From Fodinibius sediminis (GTDB lineage: Bacteria > Bacteroidota > Rhodothermia > Balneolales > Balneolaceae), in the NCBI RefSeq assembly GCF_900182555.1, contig NZ_FXTH01000005.1:241651-305650 (forward strand): DNA of 64,000 nucleotides. The letters are read 5' to 3'. The notes under the pieces were generated by a model. That model was not told the origin of the DNA. It did no database searches and saw nothing but the letters and a program-made list of their open reading frames with translations. The position numbers were made by a program, and so were the translations under genes. Shown here piece by piece: positions 55,705 through 63,893 of the stretch (positions are counted from its first letter, which is position 1; every line of letters starts with the position of its first letter).

Positions 55705-56940
55705 ATGGCTACGACAATAAACTTCTATTTAAGAACCGAAAGAACGAATGCACGTGGTGAATCTCCTATATATATCCGCGTAACACACAATCGAAAGTCC
55801 AGCATTTATAGTATCGGCATTGCCGTCCAAGCTAAGGACTGGAATGAAGACAAGCAACGGGTAAGAAGAAGTCATGATTCATATAAAAAAATGAATCATG
55901 AAATTGACCGAATGTTTACTAAAGCTCAAAACAAGATGCTGGAATTACGGGCTGAAGATAATGTAAGTGCAAAGTATATCATTAACGTCCTCAAAGGTTA
56001 TGAAGCAAAAAATTTCTTCACTTATGGAGAAGAATATATCGACCGGTTAGAAGAAAGTGGTTCTGTTAGGCTTTCCAAACAGACTAACGTGATTGTTAAT
56101 AAGATTGAAAAGTTCTACGGTGATAAGTCTCTTTTACTTAATGAGGTTGACAATAAATTCCTTAGCGGTCTTCAATCCTATATGAAGAAAGAATGTAAAA
56201 ATGCACCTAATACCATTCGAAAAGATCTTGAGCGACTAAATCGGTTATTTGAGGAAGCAAAGAAAGATAACCTTATCAAGTCTAATCCCATCGATGATTT
56301 TGAACTTCCTAAAAGACAGAAGTCAAATAAAACGGCATTAACTCTCAAACAGATTAAGGATATAGAAAAACTCGACCTCAAAAAAAGTTCCCGCCTCTGG
56401 CATACTCGTAATTACTTTCTATTTAGCTTTTATAATGCAGGTATTAGAGTTGGAGATTTAATGAAACTGAAAAGAGAGAATATTTTTATATCAGATGAAG
56501 AAATTCGCTTAAGATATCTGATGAATAAGACGAGAACAAACACTAAGCCTAAATGGAAAAATATTAAACAACTTCCCCAGGCAATTGAAATACTGGAACG
56601 CTATAATTTTCAGGATAAAGATCCTGAAGAATATTTATTCCCAATATTAGACACTTCTAAAAATTTGCAAGATCCATCAGTATTTGATCGAGATAAGCAA
56701 AGCAAGACTGCGATGATGAATCGAGATTTAGATGACATTGCCGGATTAGCAGATATTGAAGAAAATGTAACTACTCACATTGCCCGACATTCATTTGCCA
56801 ATTTTGCTCGAAAGAAGGGGATGAGTCTTTACAGTATTTCTAAAGCCTTAGCTCACAGTAATCTTAAAACTACCGAACAGTATCTAAATTCTTTTGATGA
56901 AGAAATGCTTGATAACGAAATGGAAGAATTATTTAATTAA
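55705..56940 (+). CDS. Tyrosine recombinase/integrase with arm-binding and SAM-like domains
   Basis: The 411-residue integrase has an N-terminal arm-DNA-binding domain (1-85, INFYLRTERTNARGESPIYI), a core-binding SAM-like domain (about 105-200) and a catalytic domain. The catalytic residues are Arg248 (NAGIRVGDLMKLK), His358 and Arg361 (HIARHSFANF), His384 (ALAHSNLKTT) and the nucleophile Tyr393. It belongs to the Bacteroidetes type of integrases. It is 150 bases from the tRNA fragment, as expected for the enzyme that integrates this element. Confidence 0.93.
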   Translation: MATTINFYLRTERTNARGESPIYIRVTHNRKSSIYSIGIAVQAKDWNEDKQRVRRSHDSYKKMNHEIDRMFTKAQNKMLELRAEDNVSAKYIINVLKGYEAKNFFTYGEEYIDRLEESGSVRLSKQTNVIVNKIEKFYGDKSLLLNEVDNKFLSGLQSYMKKECKNAPNTIRKDLERLNRLFEEAKKDNLIKSNPIDDFELPKRQKSNKTALTLKQIKDIEKLDLKKSSRLWHTRNYFLFSFYNAGIRVGDLMKLKRENIFISDEEIRLRYLMNKTRTNTKPKWKNIKQLPQAIEILERYNFQDKDPEEYLFPILDTSKNLQDPSVFDRDKQSKTAMMNRDLDDIAGLADIEENVTTHIARHSFANFARKKGMSLYSISKALAHSNLKTTEQYLNSFDEEMLDNEMEELFN

Positions 56941-56946
56941 TGGATA

Positions 56947-57888
56947 ATGAGTATTAAAAAATTATTTAGAGCCTTTAAACTTTGGCACTATAAGAAAGCA
57001 AATGGCGTGGGAAGCTATCTGCACGATCAATATTTAACAGTTCTTCATTTCATTTATGAAACTGAACGTGTTAAGCTGATTAAAGCAAAAAAAGAGAATC
57101 TAAAAAGTGAAGACTACAATATAAGTTTACCGGAATTACTTTTTAGATCTACTATACTATTTCTTTTAGTTTGGATAGGAGCTCAACATGAAGACATTTA
57201 TCAATATTTAAAATGGGTTATCTATCCCATTCTGGGTGGACTACTATCCATACCTCTCTATTTTTTATTCGAATACATATTTGATAACAAAAAACCTATA
57301 ACAGATAATCAGCTTATCTTCCAAAGAATAGTTTTCATTAAACTGTTTATAACAGGTTCATTCTATAGCCCACCCAATAAGGAAAACAAAGAACCGCTAT
57401 ATATAAAGTTTTCACTATATATAGCAATGGTATTTGTAACCATTACAATGCTATTTTTATCCCTTCTTACCAATAAAGACTTAAAGGTGTTGTTATATAA
57501 GTTTGCAACTTTGGGTCTTCAAAATAATGACAATCAAGTTTTATTTGAATTCACAAATAGTAAGAAGTATGACTTGGAAAAAATCGAAACCCGATTAAAG
57601 AAGTTTGCTTTAAATGAGTTGGGATATACAAAAAAGGGCAAAACCAAAAAAAAGCCTTATTTAAAGAAAGAGGACTACCCAAAAGCTAAAGCCATAGCTG
57701 AAAATATTGCGGTTAATCCAGAGGTTCGCACATATACTGAATTTTGGGTAAGATTAAAAGAGGCTATAAATAAATCCAAAGAAATAAATAATAAAACAAT
57801 AGGTTCGGAAGACACTTTAAGACAATATGATCCCTTTAATAATTATATTAAGGATGTACTTAATAAAGTAAAGCCTAAAAAAGATTGA
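56947..57888 (+). CDS. Unknown membrane protein, element cargo
   Basis: The 313-residue protein is not recognised. It has a basic N-terminal 60 residues, predicted membrane helices near 63-80, 88-112 and 153-174 (a fourth weaker one near 124-140), and a long lysine-rich cytosolic C-terminus (residues 180-313). The gene begins 6 bases after the integrase stop and is AT-rich. Position between integrase and excisionase is a common cargo slot. It may be a phage-defence or entry-exclusion effector, but no motif shows this. Confidence 0.7.
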   Translation: MSIKKLFRAFKLWHYKKANGVGSYLHDQYLTVLHFIYETERVKLIKAKKENLKSEDYNISLPELLFRSTILFLLVWIGAQHEDIYQYLKWVIYPILGGLLSIPLYFLFEYIFDNKKPITDNQLIFQRIVFIKLFITGSFYSPPNKENKEPLYIKFSLYIAMVFVTITMLFLSLLTNKDLKVLLYKFATLGLQNNDNQVLFEFTNSKKYDLEKIETRLKKFALNELGYTKKGKTKKKPYLKKEDYPKAKAIAENIAVNPEVRTYTEFWVRLKEAINKSKEINNKTIGSEDTLRQYDPFNNYIKDVLNKVKPKKD

Positions 57889-57979
57889 ATTTATGGATTT
57901 ATTGTAAATCCTGTCCTATCCCATCCAATAGGCTGAATTTGGTTACGAACTTCAATCCCAAAACGTAACTAAATCAGCT

Positions 57980-58273
57980 ATGCAAGCCTACGTATCAACA
58001 AAAGAGGAATTGCAAGAAGCAGTCGCAGAGGCGGTTGCAGAAATTATCGATGAAAAACTCCCTTCTATAATAAGAAAGGCCAACAGAAGTGAATGGCTCA
58101 CTACTAAAGAGTTAAGAGAGCTTACAGGTTGGTCCTACAGGTCGCAAAAGCACCTCCGGGATACCAAACAAATTCCATTCTCGCAGCACGGTCGGAAGAT
58201 TGTATACCCTACTGAGGGAATAGAAGAATTTCTTCGAAACAATGAAATCCAGCCCAAGAAATCAAACAAATAG
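57980..58273 (+). CDS. Excisionase-like helix-turn-helix protein
   Basis: The 97-residue protein has a coiled N-terminus (TKEELQEAVAEAVAEIIDEK) and an HTH_17/MerR-like domain: EWLTTKELRELTGWSYRSQK, with GRKIVYPTEGIEEFLRNNEI after it. Such proteins act as excisionases or transcriptional regulators in Bacteroidetes mobile elements. It lies 10 bases upstream of the replication gene. Confidence 0.82.
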   Translation: MQAYVSTKEELQEAVAEAVAEIIDEKLPSIIRKANRSEWLTTKELRELTGWSYRSQKHLRDTKQIPFSQHGRKIVYPTEGIEEFLRNNEIQPKKSNK

Positions 58274-58282
58274 GCTGGTAAA

Positions 58283-59191
58283 ATGAGAAGTAAAACACAA
58301 GGCAATTCCATACAATCATTTGATTTGGTTAAAGGAAAAAGGAATAATCCATACAGTATTCTATACGTACCACGTATGTTTGCTCAGCATCCCTTTCCAA
58401 AATCAAATTTAGACAAAGATTCTTATTGGACTGTTAATGGAGATAAGGTTTTAATACTAGTCTCAGGTCATGATTATAGTCCTAAAGAAAAAAGGACTAT
58501 ACCTGTCGGGTTACCTTTCGGAATGATTCCAAGGCTTCTCATTCTAATGATTACAACTAGAGCAGTATTAACAGGAAAGAGAGAAATAAAGTTATCCCCA
58601 AATATTTCTCAATTTTTGAAAATGATTGGATATGAAGTTTCTGGTGGTGAGCAAGGTTCTTTGTCTCAACTATATGTACAGCTTAAAAGGTTATTGAATT
58701 GTAGAGTTTCCTATCAACATTACAAAGATATAGATAATCCGATGCAAGGGCAGTTTAAACGTGACATGGGGCCAATTGATGAAATGGAGTTCTGGGAAGC
58801 GACTTATGACGAAGAAAGTAATCGCTTAAAAGATATTCGTATAAAACTACATGAACATTTTTACCGGGAAATAATGAACCATGCATTTCCAGTAAAACAG
58901 GAAGATGTCAATAAGCTTCGTCCATCAACCTTAGCTTTGGATCTCTATCTATTTCTTTGCCACCGGGTCTTCAATTTAAAAAGGGATACCTATATCTCTT
59001 GGAAAGATTTGAATAAACAGTTTGGTTCAAACTATGCAAATCATCTCGATTTTGGCAGCCGGGCAAGAAAGTATTTGAGAAAAATTAAAAGCGAAGTCTA
59101 TCCACAGGTAAACTTTGCTTTTGAACCAGGAAGATTGGTCTTAAAAAAATCACCAACACCCGTAAAAAAGTTATCCACAAATAGCCGTTGA
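58283..59191 (+). CDS. RepA-type plasmid replication initiator
   Basis: The 302-residue protein resembles plasmid-encoded RepA (RepA_C type). It has TIPVGLPFGMIPRLLILMIT, the downstream LSPNISQFLKMIGYEVSGGE and LSQLYVQLKRLL segments, and LDLYLFLCHRVFNLKRDTYI near the C-terminus, in a winged-helix arrangement. It would bind the iterons located directly downstream. A DnaA box overlaps the last codons of the gene. It is unusual to find such a replicon inside an element with a tRNA-targeted integrase. Confidence 0.8.
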   Translation: MRSKTQGNSIQSFDLVKGKRNNPYSILYVPRMFAQHPFPKSNLDKDSYWTVNGDKVLILVSGHDYSPKEKRTIPVGLPFGMIPRLLILMITTRAVLTGKREIKLSPNISQFLKMIGYEVSGGEQGSLSQLYVQLKRLLNCRVSYQHYKDIDNPMQGQFKRDMGPIDEMEFWEATYDEESNRLKDIRIKLHEHFYREIMNHAFPVKQEDVNKLRPSTLALDLYLFLCHRVFNLKRDTYISWKDLNKQFGSNYANHLDFGSRARKYLRKIKSEVYPQVNFAFEPGRLVLKKSPTPVKKLSTNSR

Positions 59192-59351
59192 TATGAAAAG
59201 TTATCTACGAATTAACTGTCACAACGATTTTTAAATTTACGAATTAACTGTCACAGCTTTAGGTCGATTTACGAATTAACTGTCACACTTCCTATAGCTT
59301 TTACCTGTAGTTATTTATACCTGTAGTTAGCAGGGGCTGGAATGTGGAAAA
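59171..59351 (+). other. Candidate replication origin: DnaA boxes and three iterons
   Basis: A perfect DnaA box TTATCCACA lies at 59171-59179, inside the 3' end of the RepA gene. Three identical 18-bp direct repeats TACGAATTAACTGTCACA follow at 59206-59223, 59238-59255 and 59270-59287, a constant 32-base period with 14-base spacers. Two 12-bp repeats TACCTGTAGTTA sit at 59302-59313 and 59318-59329 (period 16). A DnaA-like TGTGGAAAA is at 59343-59351. Together this is a typical iteron-controlled origin. Confidence 0.75.
59206..59287 (+). repeat. Three 18-bp iterons
   Basis: The unit TACGAATTAACTGTCACA occurs three times without mismatch, starting at 59206, 59238 and 59270. A 32-base period equals about three helical turns, so bound RepA molecules would stack on one face of the DNA. 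Confidence 0.85.
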
Positions 59352-59760
59352 CTCATAGACCTTAATAATTACTCGTAATACAAATATTAAAACCAAGAAT
59401 TGATATAGCCTCCATGTTAAAAACAGGTTTAGATACGGACATAACTTATGGTTCTGTTAAAAGACTGGAAGCAGTATATGAGTTTGAGAAAGAGTTGTAC
59501 TAATAGATTTTAACCATAGGTAAATGACAAATTATTGAGATTCGCTATGCTTATAACGAATAAATAAATGATCTAATGATTGAAAATACACTTAAATAAT
59601 GATAGCCAGCTCTGTGTTACGTATTACATATCGATTCGGGTACCGAATTCGCCATGTATACCTAACACCACTGGCCAATTCGCAGCTTGCCTGCGGCAAC
59701 TGCTCAAAGTAAAACTTCAACTGCAAAGCGGCTATTAGCTGAAATAAGATCTTGTATTCT
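59352..59760. other. Intergenic region between origin and mobC, with a short peptide frame
   Basis: A 29-codon plus-strand frame (from ATG at 59415) ends in VKRLEAVYEFEKELY; it may be the tail of a decayed gene, and I do not call it a gene. The right third holds the hairpins listed separately as a possible transfer origin. No other coding signal is visible. Confidence 0.4.
59632..59699. other. Candidate transfer origin (oriT) hairpins
   Basis: ATTCGG pairs with CCGAAT (59634-59648) around GTA. TTGCC pairs with GGCAA (59687-59699) around TGC, and the overlapping CGCAG/CTGCG pair (59681-59695) competes with it. The region lies 62-130 bases upstream of mobC, where oriT sites of mobilizable elements are usually found. 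No nic consensus could be identified, so this is an inference from position and hairpins. Confidence 0.4.
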
Positions 59761-60144
59761 ATGACTGAAAAGTCGAAGATATTATCCATTCGTTTTACTC
59801 CTAATGCACTGGACTGGATCGTCCGGCAAGCCCGGGAAGTGGGTGTTTCAAAGGGCCGGTATATACGAAAGGTCGTACTCGGAGAACTGCCCCCGGCCAA
59901 GGTTCCTTTTGGGACCAACCAGCGATCCCTTAAGCTTGCTGATGATATTACCCACAGGGAAATGCGACGGATGGTTTTTCGACAATTGCCCATGGTGGGA
60001 AACAACCTGAATCAACTCACAAAAAAAGTTAACTGCGCAGATGAGTTCACAAAACAAGAACGGGAACAAATTATGATTGACATTAAGGTCTGTCGGCAAG
60101 ATTTGGACCAACTATCCATTAAAATAATGGAGGCCATCTTATGA
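59761..60144 (+). CDS. mobC: MobC-like relaxosome accessory protein
   Basis: The 127-residue protein starts with a ribbon-helix-helix-like segment (ILSIRFTPNALDWIVRQARE, then VSKGRYIRKVVLGE) and continues with the MobC-type QLPMVGNNLNQLTKKVN motif. MobC proteins bind oriT and open DNA for the relaxase. The ATG at 59761 is preferred to a TTG at 59752. It overlaps the relaxase gene as ATGA. Confidence 0.85.
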   Translation: MTEKSKILSIRFTPNALDWIVRQAREVGVSKGRYIRKVVLGELPPAKVPFGTNQRSLKLADDITHREMRRMVFRQLPMVGNNLNQLTKKVNCADEFTKQEREQIMIDIKVCRQDLDQLSIKIMEAIL

Positions 60145-62291
60145 CCGGTGCAGAGGTAAGTTTGGGGAGCCATTTTAGTGGGGCGTTGTGGTATGGACTG
60201 GAGAAAGATAAAAGCCGGGTGGAGTGGATGGAGTTTTGGAACGTAAGTACCCACAGCGTGAAGGGGGCGGCCATGGAAATGCAGGCGGTGGCAAGCCAGT
60301 CAAGGTGCGAGAAGCCTGTCTATCATACGTCCCTGAACTGGGCCCCGGAGGATAACCCGACCGAGGCCGAAATGCGGGAGGTGGCCCACCGGTATTTGGA
60401 GCACATGGGATTGGATAGGAACCAAGTGCTGCTGGTTGCCCATAATGATACGGATCATCCCCATGTTCACATTATGGCCAATCGCGTGTTTCCGGATGGA
60501 CACCCCAACCAGCACAGGGCATGGGAACTTGATACGTACAATGGTCAGGGGCGGGAGCGGAAGGTTGACAAGTTCCATAACCAACGGGTCCAGGAGTTCC
60601 TTGAAGGGGTTGAAAAAGAGTACGGCTGGCGAGAAGTTGGGGGGAAATATCGAGCTACCGGAAAGGAGAAAACGGTGGGACGGAGCCTGAAAGATCACGA
60701 ATACCACCGGGAACAGCGCAATAAGGAGATGGCCGCTGGGATGGGAATAGACCCAGAGAAGATTGACGGGCGTGCGGTATTGGAACGGGCCAAAGAGATT
60801 ACCGACGAGTTGTTTCAAGCAACATCTTTTCGGACGTTTGACGAGGCATTGTCAAAGCGAGGACTATGGTTGGATATGGCCCGAAATAAAAAGGGCATGA
60901 TTATTTGTGGGGGAACTCAAGATACGATTAAGGCCAGTTCCATTTCCCGGCAATTATCCGGTCCGCAGTTAGAGAAGAAGTTTGGACGATCATTAAAGAG
61001 TTATGTCTATGAGCGAGAACAGCAGCTGAAAGAGCTCGACGGAATGGTGCTGGCTGTGAATTGGCGAAGTGGAATGATCGAGGAGGAATTGCAAACACTT
61101 GAAATGATCTTAAATCAAAATCACAGATCAGCTGAAAAGCAGGTTCGGAAGCTGAAAAAGCTTGATGAGGGCTTTACCCGCGAGATTAAGAGGGAATATG
61201 AGCTATTCGATATGAAATGGGATCAGGCCTTTGAGAACGGCAAGGCCGCCCGCAGAGCCTTCAATAAAAAGATGCATGGGAAACCTATGGAGGAATGGGT
61301 GCCGGAGGGCCAGGACCGCCTCAGCGAGAATCCTGAACAATTTGGGGCTGTGAGAGAGCCAGGGGTTGTTACTCAAATGAGCCGGGACCTTCAAGAAATG
61401 GAGCGGCTGGCCGGAGAGTACCAAAAGTATTTCACTGAAGGGCTTAGTAAGGAGGATCGGCAGGCCCTTATTGAACATGCCCGCCACAAAGCCAAACAGC
61501 TAGTGTCCTCTATGCAACGGGTAGACGCACAAATATCACAACACCTGCGGGAGCAAATGAACGATCCGGACGTTTATCGGGCTGTCAGACGGGGCTATAA
61601 TGAAGCCCTATCCCTTTGGCGGGCCGTGAGCCAAATACAAAAGGCTTACAGGAACATGGATATGTCTGACAACCAGATAAGCCCGCTGGGACGAAATCCG
61701 GAGCTGGACGGGAAGATGGCCGAGGCGATCAAGGTCTTAGATCAGAAACTAGATGGATATTACGCCGATCCTACCAAGGCGCGTGTTGCGCTTTGGGATA
61801 TTATGTGGGACGATAAAAGCAAGGAAGTTGAAGCTATGATTGTCAATTCCGATGAATTTGGTGTTCGGAAAGGAAATATCACCAGAGGGGAGTTAAAAGA
61901 GGCATTACAAGCCCCAAAGCAGATACGCAAGGAGTTTAAAGGATTTCTCAGTGAGTTGGAACCGGACCAGGTCGAAGCCTATTTCCGGCATTTGCCGGAA
62001 GCCATGAAAGCCCGGTCCTCCGAGCATTTCCAGGCCCTTAGCCCGGCCGCTGTAACAGGGCTGGAACTTGTGAAGTCAAGCAGTCGGTGGCTGTCCCGCG
62101 CCAGCGGGACCGAAGCCGGGAGAGCGGTGTTCTCGATGTCCGCGCGAGCTGTTAAGGTATCAGCCAGTATTGCCATGATGCTCAAGAATCCCGCTATGGG
62201 AAGTCTGAGCCTGGCCAAAGGAATTATGAAGGATGCTATACAGCAGGCTAACGGGCCAGAGCGGAGGAAAGACCTGGGGCTCGATCGGTAA
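60141..62291 (+). CDS. mobA: Relaxase/mobilization nuclease (MobA/VirD2-like)
   Basis: The relaxase nicks oriT and stays bound to the 5' end during transfer. The N-terminal domain (1-170) shows an ALWYGL segment with a candidate nucleophile Tyr18 and the metal-binding motif VAHNDTDHPHVHIMANRVFP (His101, His106, His108, His110). The rest (170-716) is mostly helical with long coiled segments and a more hydrophobic C-terminus, which may bind the coupling protein. Length is 716 residues. Codon use is much richer in GC than the integrase module upstream. Confidence 0.9.
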   Translation: MTGAEVSLGSHFSGALWYGLEKDKSRVEWMEFWNVSTHSVKGAAMEMQAVASQSRCEKPVYHTSLNWAPEDNPTEAEMREVAHRYLEHMGLDRNQVLLVAHNDTDHPHVHIMANRVFPDGHPNQHRAWELDTYNGQGRERKVDKFHNQRVQEFLEGVEKEYGWREVGGKYRATGKEKTVGRSLKDHEYHREQRNKEMAAGMGIDPEKIDGRAVLERAKEITDELFQATSFRTFDEALSKRGLWLDMARNKKGMIICGGTQDTIKASSISRQLSGPQLEKKFGRSLKSYVYEREQQLKELDGMVLAVNWRSGMIEEELQTLEMILNQNHRSAEKQVRKLKKLDEGFTREIKREYELFDMKWDQAFENGKAARRAFNKKMHGKPMEEWVPEGQDRLSENPEQFGAVREPGVVTQMSRDLQEMERLAGEYQKYFTEGLSKEDRQALIEHARHKAKQLVSSMQRVDAQISQHLREQMNDPDVYRAVRRGYNEALSLWRAVSQIQKAYRNMDMSDNQISPLGRNPELDGKMAEAIKVLDQKLDGYYADPTKARVALWDIMWDDKSKEVEAMIVNSDEFGVRKGNITRGELKEALQAPKQIRKEFKGFLSELEPDQVEAYFRHLPEAMKARSSEHFQALSPAAVTGLELVKSSSRWLSRASGTEAGRAVFSMSARAVKVSASIAMMLKNPAMGSLSLAKGIMKDAIQQANGPERRKDLGLDR

Positions 62292-62362
62292 GACATTGGC
62301 CTACCGTAGCCCGATACACTACAACCACTACATGAACTACAAACACTAACGAAAATACGGAT

Positions 62363-63136
62363 ATGAATACCTGCATTGCTGTTACCAATCAAAAAGGCGG
62401 GGTGGCCAAAACCACCACAGCCGTAAACCTCGCGGCCGGGCTACAGCGGCTGGGGAAATCGGTATTGCTAGTCGACTCGGATCCCCAGGCTAATGCGACC
62501 TCGCACCTTGGCATTGATCGCAAACGCCTGCAGAAGACCCTGGATAACCTGTATTATGAATCGCAGCTGGATATTTCGGAGGTGCTGATCGCGCGCAACG
62601 GATTTATTGGGATGGACGTGATCCCGGCCGGAGAGCCTTTGGCCTATGCCGAGCAGAAACTCAGCGGCGTACCAGTTAAAGAGACCCTGCTTTCGGAGCG
62701 ACTGGACGAAATCAGCGAGGATTATGATTATATCCTCATCGATTGCCCGCCCAATTTGGGATTTCTGACGATGAATGCCCTGGTGGCAGCTACCGATATG
62801 TTGGTGGTCATCAAGCCGGAGTATTTCGCCCTGGAGGGCCTAATGCGTATATCGGAAAAAGCCAACATGATTAAGCAGCGGATAAATCCTCAGTTGAACC
62901 TATCGGGATATCTACTTGCCAACTACGACGGCCGCAAAAACCAGCATAAAGCCATCCGAAATGCGGTTAAAGAAAATTTTCCGGGCAAGATATTCCAGAC
63001 AATCATCCGGACCAATGCCCGGTTAAGCAATGCCACCTCTCAGGGGCAAACGATTTTTGAGTATGACCCTAAATCCCATGGAGCTACCGATTACCTAAAC
63101 CTATCCAAAGAAGTGGAGGAGCGTTATGGCCGATGA
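62363..63136 (+). CDS. parA: ParA-family partition ATPase
   Basis: The 257-residue protein has the deviant Walker A NQKGGVAKTTTAVNLAAGL (residues 9-27), Walker B YILIDCPPNLGFLT and the LVVIKPEYFALEGLMR loop. It partitions low-copy plasmids using an adaptor and centromere. It lacks an N-terminal HTH, so it is type Ib-like and pairs with a small adaptor. It overlaps the next gene by 11 bases and lies 71 bases after the relaxase. Confidence 0.92.
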   Translation: MNTCIAVTNQKGGVAKTTTAVNLAAGLQRLGKSVLLVDSDPQANATSHLGIDRKRLQKTLDNLYYESQLDISEVLIARNGFIGMDVIPAGEPLAYAEQKLSGVPVKETLLSERLDEISEDYDYILIDCPPNLGFLTMNALVAATDMLVVIKPEYFALEGLMRISEKANMIKQRINPQLNLSGYLLANYDGRKNQHKAIRNAVKENFPGKIFQTIIRTNARLSNATSQGQTIFEYDPKSHGATDYLNLSKEVEERYGR

Positions 63137-63413
63137 TGAATTTAATATTGATGAGCTGATATCCAGCGACGATGTAGCAGGATCCAATACACGTAAGACA
63201 AATAATACATCCACTACAGATAACTCCGATTCCAGCCTGCACCCGTTTTCGGTGCGACTGGATCAAGAGTATGTGGATATCATAAAAGCGCTGGCTTGGT
63301 GGAAGCGGATTAGCCAGCGAGAATTTATAGAGAACTGTATTAATTATTCACTAGAGAAAATGGATGAAGATCACCTTGAAACAATTTTAAACAGATTTAA
63401 CAAAGAAGGTTAA
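63126..63413 (+). CDS. Small ParA partner, probable ribbon-helix-helix adaptor
   Basis: The 95-residue protein has a disordered acidic N-terminus (Asn/Thr/Ser-rich, about 1-38) and a C-terminal segment LHPFSVRLDQEYVDIIKAL plus WWKRISQREFIENCINYSL that fits a ribbon-helix-helix fold. This matches the ParG/ParB-like adaptors of type Ib partition systems. It overlaps parA by 11 bases, so translation is coupled. Function is inferred from context. Confidence 0.75.
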   Translation: MADDEFNIDELISSDDVAGSNTRKTNNTSTTDNSDSSLHPFSVRLDQEYVDIIKALAWWKRISQREFIENCINYSLEKMDEDHLETILNRFNKEG

Positions 63414-63545
63414 TTAAATCAGGTAGTTGTAGATTATGAATTGAGCTGTAGAAGAAGAACTTTTTCAGAGTAGTCACCGATCATTTGGTTATTTCATATT
63501 ACATGTAATTGATCATTACAAAGAAGCCTATGAAAAGAACAAAGA

Positions 63546-63848
63546 TTTTATAAACAGCAAGGTAAAAAGGCTAATCCTATAGCACTTGCCAAATATGGTG
63601 TCTGAACACATCATCGAGTATTTAAAAAACAGGGCGAATGGATAAGCCTACTTGAATTACAACAATGCAATGACCCCTTGCAAACTATTCAATACCAGCG
63701 CTTTAATGGTAAATTTGCATATGTTGAAAGTGTTCGGGCTTATAGGCCATTGTAGGACAACGTGAATGGTACGGAGCTAATGAAAAGTATTTATGATAAA
63801 ATCGAAGAAAAGCGAATAAAAAGAGCTTGGAATAAAAAAATTATTTAG
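63546..63848 (+). pseudogene. Decayed gene of unknown family
   Basis: One frame reads as a continuous protein-like sequence across about 300 bases but is broken by TGA at 63603 and TAG at 63753. Blocks such as FYKQQGKKANPIALAKYGV, VFKKQGEWISLLELQQCN and RFNGKFAYVESVRAYRPL show normal amino-acid composition. A different frame just upstream (HYKEAYEKNKDF) suggests an additional frameshift. The family is not recognised. Confidence 0.45.
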
Positions 63849-63893
63849 AAATGTATGGTGATCATGAAGAAGAGTTGAAATTGGACTATGAAC

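Noticed and set aside
59206..59329. CRISPR-like array
   Set aside because: Only three 18-bp repeats with 14-base spacers, next to a RepA gene and DnaA boxes; repeats and spacers are too short for CRISPR and fit iterons.
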